Virus record (IMG/VR): IMGVR_UViG_3300031227_000347
Span: 1-26,661 of that record
From: a virus
Length of the DNA stretch: 26,661 bases
Strand: one strand, 5' to 3'
Both the position numbers and the translations under genes were made by a program. Under the pieces are notes generated by a model. The model was not told where the DNA came from and did no database searches. It was given only the letters and a program-made list of their open reading frames with translations. Below, piece after piece: positions 11,795-20,095 of the stretch (position 1 is its first letter; every line of letters starts with the position of its first letter).

Positions 11795-14700
11795 ACATAT
11801 AATAGAACACGAAGAGATAGGAATCGAGGGCTTGGAAGAGCCTATAATTTCTCTTATTAAAGAAGAGACAAAAGACATTGAAATAAGCGTATCTGGTGGT
11901 GGGGGCAGCAGCAGTAGTGGTGGTGCTACTATCTCAGATGGTGTTTATGGTGCAGCATGGGACGCTGATACAACTGGTGGTGCATCAAGACACGCAATAT
12001 TCACGAAGATAGAAACCCTGGGCGGAGGACATGATCCAGTTACGTTAGATGTAAATGCGGAAAAGCTTTTGAGTCTCTCTACACAAGAAGTTGGCTTGGA
12101 TACACAAACAGCAAATAAGATATTCGCTGGTCCCGCTACTGGTGCAGTAGCTGCCCCTACATTTAGAGATATGGTGGCAGCAGATGTTCCAGATTTGTCT
12201 GGAACCTATTTAACAGTCGAATCTGACCCTGTTTATCTTGCCTCACAAGCAGCAAACATAGACGCAGGAGATATTACTAATCTTGGTAATTTATCTGGAA
12301 CCAATACAGGCGACCAAACAACCATAGTTGGAATTACAGGGACTATGGCAGAGTTTGATGCTGCTGTAACTGACGGAAACATAGCCTATGTCGGTGGAGC
12401 CTTCCACGATGGATTCTCAGACTTTGTGGCTAACGAACATATAGACCACACAGCTGTAACTTTGACAGCAGGGGACGGTTTAACAGGTGGTGGAGATATA
12501 TCTGCTAATAGAACTTTTGCAGTAGGAGTTGATGATGCTACCATTGAAATAGACACTGATAAATTAAGAGTAAAAGCTGACGGAATAAACGACACTCATA
12601 TAGACTGGGGGACTGGTGCTACACAAGTTAGTGCTGTTGATGTTCCTATCGCAGACGCAGGGACTTACTTTGATACAGACGATGTTGAGACCGCTTTACA
12701 AGACCTAGCCCTACCCCCCACTAAAACTATTAAAATTAGTCCAGGGTATACCGATAACGATGCGACACTAAAATACTCAACTATTCAGGCAGCTTTGACT
12801 GCTAACACAGCAGGTGGGGAGTTGTTCGTAGTTTACCCTGGTACTTACGCTGGAGATACGATAAACTTCACAGCCAATAACCAATGGGTTGTGGGGGCTC
12901 AAAATCCTAAACCTGCATCAGCGTTGGTTACTAATAACGCCACTATCTGCGACTACACCGATAAAACAGGTTGTCTAGTTAAAGATATTAAGATGCAGAT
13001 GACACTAGCCGCTAACGGAGCTGATTCTACAATAGATGGTAACGCAGGTGGAAGTTGTAACTTCAAGCATTGTCATATCGAATGTATTGCATCGGGAACG
13101 ATTGACGGAACAGTCCCAGGAGGTTCAACTTGTGCTAGAGGAGACGGAACAGTCAAGATTGTAGACTCCTCGGTTGTATATACCAACACAGCAGACAGAG
13201 GTGCAAGAGGTAAGAAAGCTATGCTTATAGAAACTGGAAGTGTTTGGATTTTAGATACTGTCGCCCTCACATCTACTGGAAGTGGAACAGGCATCAACCA
13301 CGCTGGGATAAGAGACAATTCAGACGGTGATTTGCTGATTATTAACTCTACTGTGAATGTTACAGATAATGATGCGACAGTAACTTACTGTTTGAATATA
13401 GATAACGGTTCTGGTTCGCCAGAGGTTTACCGCAACCAGATGGAATGTACCAATACTGGAGCAGACCACAATTCTATTACGATTCGGATAGGAAGCTCGA
13501 CCACTCTCTCTGTTAGAAGCACATACAATCACTTTCACTCAACTGCTGGAGGTGGAGGAACAGCAAAGGCTTATTATCTCCAGATAGATGATGCTAACAC
13601 AACTGCAATAAGTCAGTTTGATGACCTTGTGGCTGCCGATGGAAAGAATATTGTAGCTGGAACATTTACCAGAGTGAACTCAAGTGTTGACGGAGAGCTA
13701 ACAATCTCAGGTTGTCTGTATCAAGGATTAACAAAACAATACAGCCAATGCTATGACGGAACAGACCAACAGTTCGCCTTAACAAGCGGAGACTTTTACT
13801 TTAATAGCGATGTACACGCTAATATTACAGGGGATATTACTGGTAATGCAGATACAGTTACTAATGGAGTCTACACAACCGACTTTCCACTTAACCAAGA
13901 CACAACAGGTCTTGCTGCTACTGCTACTGCTTTGGCAACTGCTAGAACAATAGGTGGTACTTCTTTTGACGGCACAGCCAATATCAAGATAGGTGCTTTA
14001 AGCTCAACCAATATAGACGCTACTACTTCGGCAGAACTAGCTGGGGTGATAAGCGATGAAACTGGTTCGGGTAAGTTAGTCTTTGAAACTTCTCCAACTC
14101 TGGTAACTCCTGCTTTGGGTGCGGCGACTTACACAACTTTAGGTGGTGGTGCGATTACGACTACTGACGATGTAATAGTGAATGCTGACAACAAAGGACT
14201 CGTATTGGGAGCAGGACAAGATTCAGACTTATTCTTCAACGGAACTGATACCTTTTTCAACACTACTGGAACTTTTCAGGTAAACAACTCCGATCCCAAC
14301 CCTTGTATCTTTGTTGGAGAGAACGATGCAGGAAATATCGGAGTGCAGTTCAAGAACAACTCAGATGCGAACACAGCAAACACAGCAACAGTCTCTGTGT
14401 ATTGTAAGACTTCAGTTGGTTCTAAGGCAGCAGGAGCATTGAGAGCTGGGTTTACAGATATTACAGACGCAACCAGAGATTCATTCCTGACGCTTATATC
14501 TTATGTAGACGGAAGTGCTATTGATGGATTAAAGGTTGAGTCCGATGGAGATATAACTTTACACAATCAGATAAACCAACAGGCTTGGCAAGACGCATCC
14601 TTCTCAAACAGTTGGGTAAACTACGGGGGAGTCCACGCTACTGCACAATACTATTTAGACACGCAGGGAACTGTTCACTTAAAAGGACTTGTAAAAGATG

Positions 14701-14885
14701 GAACACTACCAGCGACTATGTTTACTTTGCCAGTAGGCTACCGCCCAGCAGCAAAAGAATTATTTGGTATTATTTCAACAGGTGCTTTCGGTAGAGTATC
14801 AATAGACACAGACGGAACAGTTGACATAGATACTGGAACAAATACCAATGTATCACTAGCAGGAATAACGTTTAGAGCAGCTTAA
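11778..14885 (+). CDS. Large tail fibre / receptor-binding protein with beta-helix
   Basis: 1035 residues. A short charged N-terminus is followed by a Gly/Ser linker near 40-49. Fibre repeats typical of phage adhesins come next (AGDGLTGGGDISANRTF near 230). About 316-660 is a right-handed beta-helix-like region with pectate-lyase-style turns (KYSTIQAAL, FVVYPGTYAGDTI). After more fibre repeats (NITGDITGNADTVTNG, SGKLVFETSPTLVTPALG) the final 100 residues form a C-terminal domain with GTVHLKGLVKDGT and FTLPVGYRP, as in tip domains of many fibres. Trimeric host-binding fibre; a depolymerase activity is possible but no catalytic residues can be assigned. The location inside the head module is unusual. 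Confidence 0.85.
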   Translation: MKSRFEHIIEHEEIGIEGLEEPIISLIKEETKDIEISVSGGGGSSSSGGATISDGVYGAAWDADTTGGASRHAIFTKIETLGGGHDPVTLDVNAEKLLSLSTQEVGLDTQTANKIFAGPATGAVAAPTFRDMVAADVPDLSGTYLTVESDPVYLASQAANIDAGDITNLGNLSGTNTGDQTTIVGITGTMAEFDAAVTDGNIAYVGGAFHDGFSDFVANEHIDHTAVTLTAGDGLTGGGDISANRTFAVGVDDATIEIDTDKLRVKADGINDTHIDWGTGATQVSAVDVPIADAGTYFDTDDVETALQDLALPPTKTIKISPGYTDNDATLKYSTIQAALTANTAGGELFVVYPGTYAGDTINFTANNQWVVGAQNPKPASALVTNNATICDYTDKTGCLVKDIKMQMTLAANGADSTIDGNAGGSCNFKHCHIECIASGTIDGTVPGGSTCARGDGTVKIVDSSVVYTNTADRGARGKKAMLIETGSVWILDTVALTSTGSGTGINHAGIRDNSDGDLLIINSTVNVTDNDATVTYCLNIDNGSGSPEVYRNQMECTNTGADHNSITIRIGSSTTLSVRSTYNHFHSTAGGGGTAKAYYLQIDDANTTAISQFDDLVAADGKNIVAGTFTRVNSSVDGELTISGCLYQGLTKQYSQCYDGTDQQFALTSGDFYFNSDVHANITGDITGNADTVTNGVYTTDFPLNQDTTGLAATATALATARTIGGTSFDGTANIKIGALSSTNIDATTSAELAGVISDETGSGKLVFETSPTLVTPALGAATYTTLGGGAITTTDDVIVNADNKGLVLGAGQDSDLFFNGTDTFFNTTGTFQVNNSDPNPCIFVGENDAGNIGVQFKNNSDANTANTATVSVYCKTSVGSKAAGALRAGFTDITDATRDSFLTLISYVDGSAIDGLKVESDGDITLHNQINQQAWQDASFSNSWVNYGGVHATAQYYLDTQGTVHLKGLVKDGTLPATMFTLPVGYRPAAKELFGIISTGAFGRVSIDTDGTVDIDTGTNTNVSLAGITFRAA

Positions 14886-14901
14886 ATAATTAAAGGAAAT
14901 A

Positions 14902-15165
14902 ATGCCAGACTTACCAAACGAAAACCGAAGAAGTATAGGCTCGATGGAGAAGTGTCTAGCCAAAGTAGAACAGAAGCTAGATGACTCAGATAAGAACAAC
15001 TCGGAAGAACACGAGGAGATTAAGGCTGGGATAAAAGACGTCATTCTTGAAGTCAGAAACCTTGGTGATAACTATATCGTATTCAAAACCAAGATACTCG
15101 CTTACTGGGGGATAGGTATTGTGGCTTTGAGTGCAGTTATAAATCGTTTAATAGATAATATATAA
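14902..15165 (+). CDS. XhlA-like small membrane protein
   Basis: 87 residues: a charged helical N-terminus that could form a coiled coil (MEKCLAKVEQKLDDSDKNNSEEHEEI), then one hydrophobic segment at about 64-83 (ILAYWGIGIVALSAVI) and a short tail. This order resembles haemolysin XhlA / phage lysis-accessory proteins that sit in the membrane beside a holin. The ribosome binding site is AAAGGAAATA. The next frame is a peptidase and the one after a holin-like protein, which supports a lysis role. Confidence 0.65.
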   Translation: MPDLPNENRRSIGSMEKCLAKVEQKLDDSDKNNSEEHEEIKAGIKDVILEVRNLGDNYIVFKTKILAYWGIGIVALSAVINRLIDNI

Positions 15166-15173
15166 GGAGAACT

Positions 15174-16001
15174 ATAAACTATTACAAGCAAAAAAACTAT
15201 TCAGATCAGCTCGGGACTTGCGATACTACAATCGCTAATGCTGGATGTTTTGTCTGTTCGCTTGCAATGATGTCTGGCAAGACTCCGCCAGAGGTAAATA
15301 GTATTTTGAAGAATGGCGGAGGGTACTACAATGGGTGTATGATGAACTCAACAAAGGCTTCACAACTTTTGGGCATACAATATGATGGGAGAACCAATAG
15401 TAAGCCAAACTTCACCTGCATAGCTGAAACTAACCATTATAAGTCATCTGGTTATCCACAACACTTCTTCGTCCTGTTTCCAGATGGAAAGATAAATTGT
15501 CCGATTTTGGGAGAAAGAATAAAGAATCCGTATAATATAGTAAGTTATCGACTATTTCATGAAAGGAATCATATGGGAAAAGTATTATGGGATCACAACA
15601 CAGAGGTTATATTTTCAAAGGAACAGGCTGATGAGTTGAAGCGAAAGATAGGGCAGGAGAACAATTATAACTATACTGGCAACGAGAGCTGGGGCTTTAT
15701 AAGTGGTTTGGCTGTTTATGCTGAAGGCGAATATGCCAAGCTAGAGAAAATTATTTCTGACGCTAGTATCCTGGCTGAACTAGAAAAAGGCAAGCTAAGC
15801 AAAGCTAACAGCAAAATAGACAGGATATCTAGTCTTTACGAGAACGCTGTTGACGCAAAGAAAGAGGCGGTTGAGGATAAGGAGAAGGCAGAAGACTTGC
15901 TGGAGATATGCAAAGCAACGAAGCCAGTTATATGTAGAGATCTGCTCGATGTTATCTCAGATTGGTGGAAAAATATATTTAATAAGAAAGGAAAGAAATG
16001 A
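15174..16001 (+). CDS. C39-like cysteine peptidase (endolysin candidate), apparent ATA start
   Basis: The frame is open from 15159. Residues encoded before the first ATG (15267) clearly belong to the domain: YSDQLGTCDTTIANAGCFVC. The canonical ATG would remove the catalytic-type Cys25 (in NAGCFVCSLAM) and has no ribosome binding site. AAGGAGA ends 3 nt before an ATA at 15174, and no ATG, GTG or TTG lies between, so ATA is the best start (275 residues). The domain resembles phage peptidase C39_2: Cys25, GGGYYNGC, and His97 in PQHFFVLFPDG. The usual DP position reads CP (Cys109), so the third active-site residue is atypical. About 165-245 is coiled coil. Probably cell-wall or peptide cleavage in lysis; the substrate is unknown. 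Confidence 0.65.
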   Translation: MNYYKQKNYSDQLGTCDTTIANAGCFVCSLAMMSGKTPPEVNSILKNGGGYYNGCMMNSTKASQLLGIQYDGRTNSKPNFTCIAETNHYKSSGYPQHFFVLFPDGKINCPILGERIKNPYNIVSYRLFHERNHMGKVLWDHNTEVIFSKEQADELKRKIGQENNYNYTGNESWGFISGLAVYAEGEYAKLEKIISDASILAELEKGKLSKANSKIDRISSLYENAVDAKKEAVEDKEKAEDLLEICKATKPVICRDLLDVISDWWKNIFNKKGKK

Positions 16002-16195
16002 TTAAGAAAATTAAGGATTTATTAGGATCGCTAAGATTTTGGATTGTGACTTTCGGTTGGTTATCTGATTATTTGGGCAAAATGCAAGCCGATGGCTTTG
16101 ATTTGGTGGTAATGTTCGACCAGATAGGTTGGTGGTTGGGAACAGTAGCAGCAATTGGAACAGCAGACGCCTTAGCCAAGAGGTTTAAAAAATAG
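15998..16195 (+). CDS. Holin-like membrane protein
   Basis: 65 residues. Residues about 11-27 (LRFWIVTFGWLSDYLG) and 36-58 (LVVMFDQIGWWLGTVAAIGTADALA) are hydrophobic, with positive charges at both ends (MIKKIK, AKRFKK). The WLGTVAAIGTADALAK ending is typical of small phage holins. ATGA overlap with the peptidase stop and AAAGGAAAGAA as ribosome binding site place it in the lysis cassette. It would make membrane lesions that set lysis timing; topology is predicted only by eye. Confidence 0.65.
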   Translation: MIKKIKDLLGSLRFWIVTFGWLSDYLGKMQADGFDLVVMFDQIGWWLGTVAAIGTADALAKRFKK

Positions 16196-16226
16196 CAACT
16201 ACAATTTCACATAAAAGGTAGTTAAT

Positions 16227-16245
16227 GGGGGCTGAACAAGCCTCC
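16227..16245 (+). terminator. Hairpin ending the fibre-lysis unit
   Basis: GGGGGCT / AGCCTCC forms a 7-bp stem (one G-U) around GAACA, followed by ATAAGTGCAATTTATTT, a weak U-rich stretch. It lies between the lysis cassette and a strong promoter, so at least partial termination is likely. Confidence 0.5.
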
Positions 16246-16260
16246 ATAAGTGCAATTTAT

Positions 16261-16289
16261 TTGACAGAACACAGAAAAGAAAGAATAAT
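16261..16289 (+). promoter_or_regulatory. Strong promoter of the capsid-tail module
   Basis: A perfect TTGACA, then 17 bp, then AATAAT (5 of 6 to TATAAT). It is the best sigma-70-type match in the window. Transcription would start near 16296 and leave a leader of about 48 nt before the protease ATG. It gives the head genes their own transcription, separate from the fibre and lysis genes. Confidence 0.7.
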
Positions 16290-16343
16290 AAAGACAACAT
16301 GCAAAAGCAAAGAAGCTTGAACTAAAATTTGTAAGGTATAACT

Positions 16344-17588
16344 ATGAATGAAGAAAAATTTGACTTCGAGACAAAAGATAAAGAAGACTTTGCTAAAACC
16401 CTTAAAGGAGTAGAAATATTCCGAGAAGGAGTGTATAGGGGCAAAAAATATACCGCAAAGATACTTAAAGAGATGGTAGACAACTTCAAGGAGCTAAAAA
16501 AGAACGTTGATTTTGAGCCACCAGTAAGAATAGGACATAGGGTAAAGGGCAGAAGCGATGTAAATGCTAAAAACCTTATAGGATATGTTACAGATCTAAA
16601 AATAGAGAAAGACGCCAAAGGCATTTCTCATATTTACGCTGACTCAGAGATAACAGACGATGAGGGCATGAAAAAAATTGAAGACACTACTCTTCGAAAG
16701 AGAAGCGTGGAAATAGGCAACTACGAAGACAACGATGGAAATAGTTATAAGAATGTACTGTGGGGATACGGATGGGTTGATTCACCGCAAGTGGAGAAAC
16801 TCAAACCTGTGTTTTCTGCTGAAGTAGCAATGTTTGACAAAACATTCGATATAGAGTTATATGATATAGAGATGGCTGTTGATAAAAAAGAAGCAAAAAG
16901 CGTTAAAAAAGCAATAGAATCCGTTAAGAAACTGATGGACTCCTCTGTAAGCAAAGAAGATTACTGGAGAGTTCAGAGACTTGCGGAAACATTAACAACA
17001 TTAAAGTCGATGTTACCATTGGAGGTAAATATGGCAAAAGATGAAAAAGAGAAGAAAGTTCAAGAAGAGAAAGACAAACTAGAAAAAGAGAAATTAGAAA
17101 AAGAGAAACTAGAGAAGGAAGAGAAAGAAGCAAAAGAAAAAGAGGAGAAAGAGAAACTAGAGAAGAAAGACGGAGATGACGAAGAGGTAACCCTTTCAAA
17201 AGAAGAGCATACTGATTTGATGGCTGCAAAGACAAAGATCGAAGAGTTTGAAAAAGTAGAGATGGAAAAAGAGTTAGCAGCTAGAGATGAAAAAGTTGAA
17301 GAATTTAACAAAGGCGGAAAAATAATCGCTGAGAATTTAGACAAAGAAAAAGAATTTGTTAAAGGATTATCAAAAGAACAGTTCGAAACATACAAGGATA
17401 TAAAAAATAGTCAACCCGAGTTCATTAAGCTTGATGCCGATAAGGGCACCCAAGAATCAAATGAAACAAAGGAAGATGAAGAGAATGATCCTGTAGAATT
17501 GGCGAATAAGACAGTAACCGCATCCCTTAAAGAAAAAGGATGGACAGATGAGGCTATAAAAGCTCATTTGGATGAATTTAATAAATAG
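16344..17588 (+). CDS. Prohead protease with scaffold domain, Mu gpI-like
   Basis: 414 residues. Residues 1-190 are the protease domain: IFREGVYRGKKYT, the PPVRIGH motif (His65) and a later strand RKRSVEIGNY (Ser121), the layout of phage Mu protein I-type maturation proteases. From about 190 the chain turns helical and then extremely Lys/Glu-rich (about 230-275), the composition of a scaffold. The C-terminal KEKGWTDEAIKAHLDEFNK helix may bind the capsid protein. It would be cut out during head maturation. An internal start makes scaffold alone. Confidence 0.85.
   Translation: MNEEKFDFETKDKEDFAKTLKGVEIFREGVYRGKKYTAKILKEMVDNFKELKKNVDFEPPVRIGHRVKGRSDVNAKNLIGYVTDLKIEKDAKGISHIYADSEITDDEGMKKIEDTTLRKRSVEIGNYEDNDGNSYKNVLWGYGWVDSPQVEKLKPVFSAEVAMFDKTFDIELYDIEMAVDKKEAKSVKKAIESVKKLMDSSVSKEDYWRVQRLAETLTTLKSMLPLEVNMAKDEKEKKVQEEKDKLEKEKLEKEKLEKEEKEAKEKEEKEKLEKKDGDDEEVTLSKEEHTDLMAAKTKIEEFEKVEMEKELAARDEKVEEFNKGGKIIAENLDKEKEFVKGLSKEQFETYKDIKNSQPEFIKLDADKGTQESNETKEDEENDPVELANKTVTASLKEKGWTDEAIKAHLDEFNK
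17031..17588 (+). CDS. Nested in-frame scaffold protein
   Basis: In frame with the protease, an ATG at residue 230 is preceded by a near-perfect GGAGGTAAAT ribosome binding site, stronger than that of the protease itself. Translation from here gives a 185-residue Lys/Glu-rich scaffold without the protease domain, as in Mu I/Z and lambda C/Nu3. This would supply scaffold in excess over protease. The feature is inferred from the ribosome binding site and family precedent. Confidence 0.7.
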   Translation: MAKDEKEKKVQEEKDKLEKEKLEKEKLEKEEKEAKEKEEKEKLEKKDGDDEEVTLSKEEHTDLMAAKTKIEEFEKVEMEKELAARDEKVEEFNKGGKIIAENLDKEKEFVKGLSKEQFETYKDIKNSQPEFIKLDADKGTQESNETKEDEENDPVELANKTVTASLKEKGWTDEAIKAHLDEFNK

Positions 17589-17599
17589 TAAGGAGTGAT

Positions 17600-17959
17600 A
17601 TGGGTTATAACGATAGTACAACATATACTCCCGATACTGGCGAAGTTAGCGAACATGGTTTAGAAGCTAGAAGAAGCGTGACTATTGCATCAGGAATTGG
17701 AACACTTGCGAAATACACAGTTCTTGGGCAATACACCTCTGGCGTAAATTCGGGAACATTTGGCTCGTATTCAAATACGGGTGCAACTGGTCTTGATACT
17801 GCGGTTGGAATTTTAGCTGATAAATCTGACGCATCTGCCTCTGGTATTAATACTTTCATGTATACTCATGGAATATTCTACCAAGAGAAGATGATAGGTC
17901 TTGATTCAAATGCCGTTTCAGACTTGAATAACTGCGAATTTGTAGCTTATAACGTTTAA
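17600..17959 (+). CDS. Head decoration protein, lambda gpD-like
   Basis: 119 residues, Gly/Ser/Thr-rich and beta-type, with the family-style arrangement of SVTIASGIGTLAKYTVLG near residue 26 and TAVGILADKSDASAS near 67. Its place directly before the major capsid gene is that of lambda D. It would cap the capsid trimers and stabilise the expanded head. The GGAGTGAT ribosome binding site is close to the protease stop, so the genes form one unit. Confidence 0.8.
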   Translation: MGYNDSTTYTPDTGEVSEHGLEARRSVTIASGIGTLAKYTVLGQYTSGVNSGTFGSYSNTGATGLDTAVGILADKSDASASGINTFMYTHGIFYQEKMIGLDSNAVSDLNNCEFVAYNV

Positions 17960-17971
17960 AAGGAGCAAATT

Positions 17972-18961
17972 ATGGCAACTTTAGGAGAATTTGCTGGACT
18001 TGAGTCTCGAGCTATGACTGAAACAGTTAAGAGATTCCCTAAAAAGAATCTTTTGGGAGTAGGATTATTCCCCGCAAGACCAAGTTCAACAAAAGCAGTT
18101 TATTGGGATGTAGTTGAAGGTACTCGAAGATTGGGCAAGTTCCAGTCTCCTGGTGCTGAATCACATGTTGACAAACTAACACCTAGAACACGAGTTAATA
18201 CCGAGGTGCTCTATATTGCAGAGAAAAAGGTTATTGACCAGAACACAAAGAATTTCATTGATGGTATAGGTAAATTCGATTCTGCCTACGGAATGCAGCT
18301 TATAGCTGACGAACTAGGCGAGTTGGATAGAATTGTAGATAACACTAAAGAGTGGATGGTATGGGAAGCACTTGTAAAGGGACAAATTGATGTCCAACAG
18401 GTAACTCCTCCTATGAAGTTGAAGGTAGATTATTCTATCGATGCAACCCATAAGGCAGATGCCGCTACTACTTGGGCTACTACAGATTCAGCTGACCCAC
18501 TTAGTGATATTCTTGGATGGAAGAAATTGATTTCTAGAGATTCGTGGGTTACTCCCACAAGAGCTTACTGTTCCTCACAAGCTATGATCTATCTTGTTGA
18601 GAACTCGGCTGTACAGACATTGTTAAGGTATACTGTTGGTAATCAACTCGCTGAGTCAGGTTTCATTACTCGACTTGGAGGACTTGATATCATCGTCTAT
18701 GATGTTAACTACGTTGACACAGATGGCGAAGTACAACAGTTTATTCCAGATGACAAATTTATTGTCATGGCACCTGAAGGTCTTGGTAAAGCGTTTACTG
18801 GACCACAAGATGTTCCTGCTGGAGACGGTGTTGCTACACAAATCGGTAAAGTTTCTTATTCATGGGCTACCAAAGACCCTGTGGATACTTGGATTAAGGT
18901 TGCTGACTCTTACATGCCAGCGATTCAGAATCCGAATCAACTTCTTATCGGTACAATTTAA
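17972..18961 (+). CDS. Major capsid protein, lambda gpE-like
   Basis: 329 residues, a normal length for the Phage_cap_E family. The N-terminus contains LGVGLFPARPSSTKAVYWDVVEG, typical of this family's N-arm. Later come AYCSSQAMIYLVENSAVQTLL and the GGLDIIVYDVNYVDTDGEVQ segment followed by DDKFIVMAPEG, which form the P-domain end. It should assemble the T-number shell with the portal and decoration protein. AAGGAGCAAATT is a strong ribosome binding site. Confidence 0.9.
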   Translation: MATLGEFAGLESRAMTETVKRFPKKNLLGVGLFPARPSSTKAVYWDVVEGTRRLGKFQSPGAESHVDKLTPRTRVNTEVLYIAEKKVIDQNTKNFIDGIGKFDSAYGMQLIADELGELDRIVDNTKEWMVWEALVKGQIDVQQVTPPMKLKVDYSIDATHKADAATTWATTDSADPLSDILGWKKLISRDSWVTPTRAYCSSQAMIYLVENSAVQTLLRYTVGNQLAESGFITRLGGLDIIVYDVNYVDTDGEVQQFIPDDKFIVMAPEGLGKAFTGPQDVPAGDGVATQIGKVSYSWATKDPVDTWIKVADSYMPAIQNPNQLLIGTI

Positions 18962-18970
18962 TAGTGTTTT

Positions 18971-18999
18971 TATAAGTGGGAGCTTCGGCTCTCACTATA
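18971..18999 (+). promoter_or_regulatory. UUCG-capped hairpin after the capsid gene
   Basis: TATA(A)GTGGGAGC, UUCG, GCTCTCACTATA: a roughly 12-bp stem with a very stable C(UUCG)G tetraloop, starting 9 nt past the stop. No U-tract follows, so it may act as a partial terminator or protect the 3' end of capsid mRNA. Confidence 0.5.
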
Positions 19000-19025
19000 A
19001 GAAGATTATATAATGGAGGAAAAAA

Positions 19026-19523
19026 ATGAGCTATGCAACAGAAGACAATGTAGACCAGATATTAGCTAATCTTCCCATCGCATCTGGGAGTAGTGTTCAA
19101 GCTTTCCTTGATACTGCAGAAGCAGAAATGAACTCTTACATGATTGGTCTTTATGAAGTTCCAGTTCATGTGCCAGATAGTGTAGTCTCTACTACAAGTG
19201 GTGTTACCTCTAACCTTTTAAAGTCTATACACCAAGACCTGTCAGCTGGTAGAATCCTTTTATCCCTAGACGCTACGATGGAAGATGAGAAGATACATTC
19301 TTATGCAGAATGGCTAATTGATAATTCAGTCAGAAAGCTTGAAGATATAAGAGAGCAGGTATTGATTTTACCTGGAGCGACAGAAGATACAGATAGATCT
19401 GGAGACCAAGTAAGATTTGGAATAGTATCATCTTCTTCGCCAGATAACAGTTCATATTTTGGTATAAACCAAAGAGAGGTAGCAAATCCAAACTATAAGA
19501 TAGATGATGGGTTAGAAATATGA
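19026..19523 (+). CDS. Head-tail adaptor, gp36/DUF1320-like
   Basis: 165 residues. Opening MSYATEDNVDQILANLPIAS followed by SSVQAFLDTAEAEMNSYMIGLYEVPVHVP is the helical start of phage adaptor proteins (Mu gp36-like, HK97 gp6-like), which ring the portal to receive the tail. A helix with LLKSIHQDLSAGRILL follows. The acidic C-terminus is less conserved. The ribosome binding site is GGAGGAAAAA; overlap with the next gene is 4 bases. Confidence 0.75.
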   Translation: MSYATEDNVDQILANLPIASGSSVQAFLDTAEAEMNSYMIGLYEVPVHVPDSVVSTTSGVTSNLLKSIHQDLSAGRILLSLDATMEDEKIHSYAEWLIDNSVRKLEDIREQVLILPGATEDTDRSGDQVRFGIVSSSSPDNSSYFGINQREVANPNYKIDDGLEI

Positions 19524-20095
19524 TAACAGTTGATTCTTCAGACGCTACTGCCCTTTTAAGAGCTACTTCACAAGCTATATCGCCTACGGAGATACGAGGA
19601 TGGATGATGACAAAAGCAGACAGATATATGAAGCAGGCATTTGTAGAACAATTTAAGACTGAGGGTGCGAGATTCGGAACACCATGGGAAGGCATAAAAG
19701 AAAGTAGTTTAGAGAGAAGGAAAAGTGGTTACAAGAAGTTCAGAAAGTCTAAAAGAACTGGGATAAGGCTAGGAGGTGCAAAGTCAACCTTAGATAGAAG
19801 AGTTAAGGGAGTTCATATATTGATAGACTCAAGTGCGTTGTTTAATGCTGTTACCAAGAGCAATCCAAGAATAGAAGCATATTATTCTGGTCTGAAGATG
19901 ACATGGGGTCAAGATTTAGTAGAACAAGGAAAGTCTGGTGGTCCAACAGGAATAAAATATATGGCACACCAAACTGGTTCAGAAAAGAAACACTTACCAG
20001 CAAGACCGATGATAGGGTATACTGGTAGAGACGCATTATATTTAGTGAGATCACTGGCTGGAACTATATCAAGTAATATTAGGAAACGAAGATGA
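19520..20095 (+). CDS. Virion morphogenesis / tail completion protein, Mu gpG-like
   Basis: 191 residues, strongly basic. Typical features are FKTEGARFGTPWEGIKESSLERR near the N-terminus (the QG.xW..L pattern), VHILIDSSALFNAV (the L..SG.L pattern), KYMAHQTGS and LPARPMIGYTGRD, the IPARPFLG-type ending. Members join finished heads and tails. Basic charge suggests contact with DNA or with the acidic portal rim. Start overlaps the upstream gene by ATGA. Confidence 0.8.
   Translation: MITVDSSDATALLRATSQAISPTEIRGWMMTKADRYMKQAFVEQFKTEGARFGTPWEGIKESSLERRKSGYKKFRKSKRTGIRLGGAKSTLDRRVKGVHILIDSSALFNAVTKSNPRIEAYYSGLKMTWGQDLVEQGKSGGPTGIKYMAHQTGSEKKHLPARPMIGYTGRDALYLVRSLAGTISSNIRKRR

Noticed and set aside
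11778-14885. Diversity-generating retroelement acting on the fibre gene
   Set aside because: No reverse transcriptase or template repeat of the fibre's C-terminal end was seen in the window.
17060-17395. Minus-strand Ser/Phe-rich frame
   Set aside because: It is the complement of the Lys/Glu-rich scaffold region (GAA/AAA codons read as TTC/TTT); no ribosome binding site.
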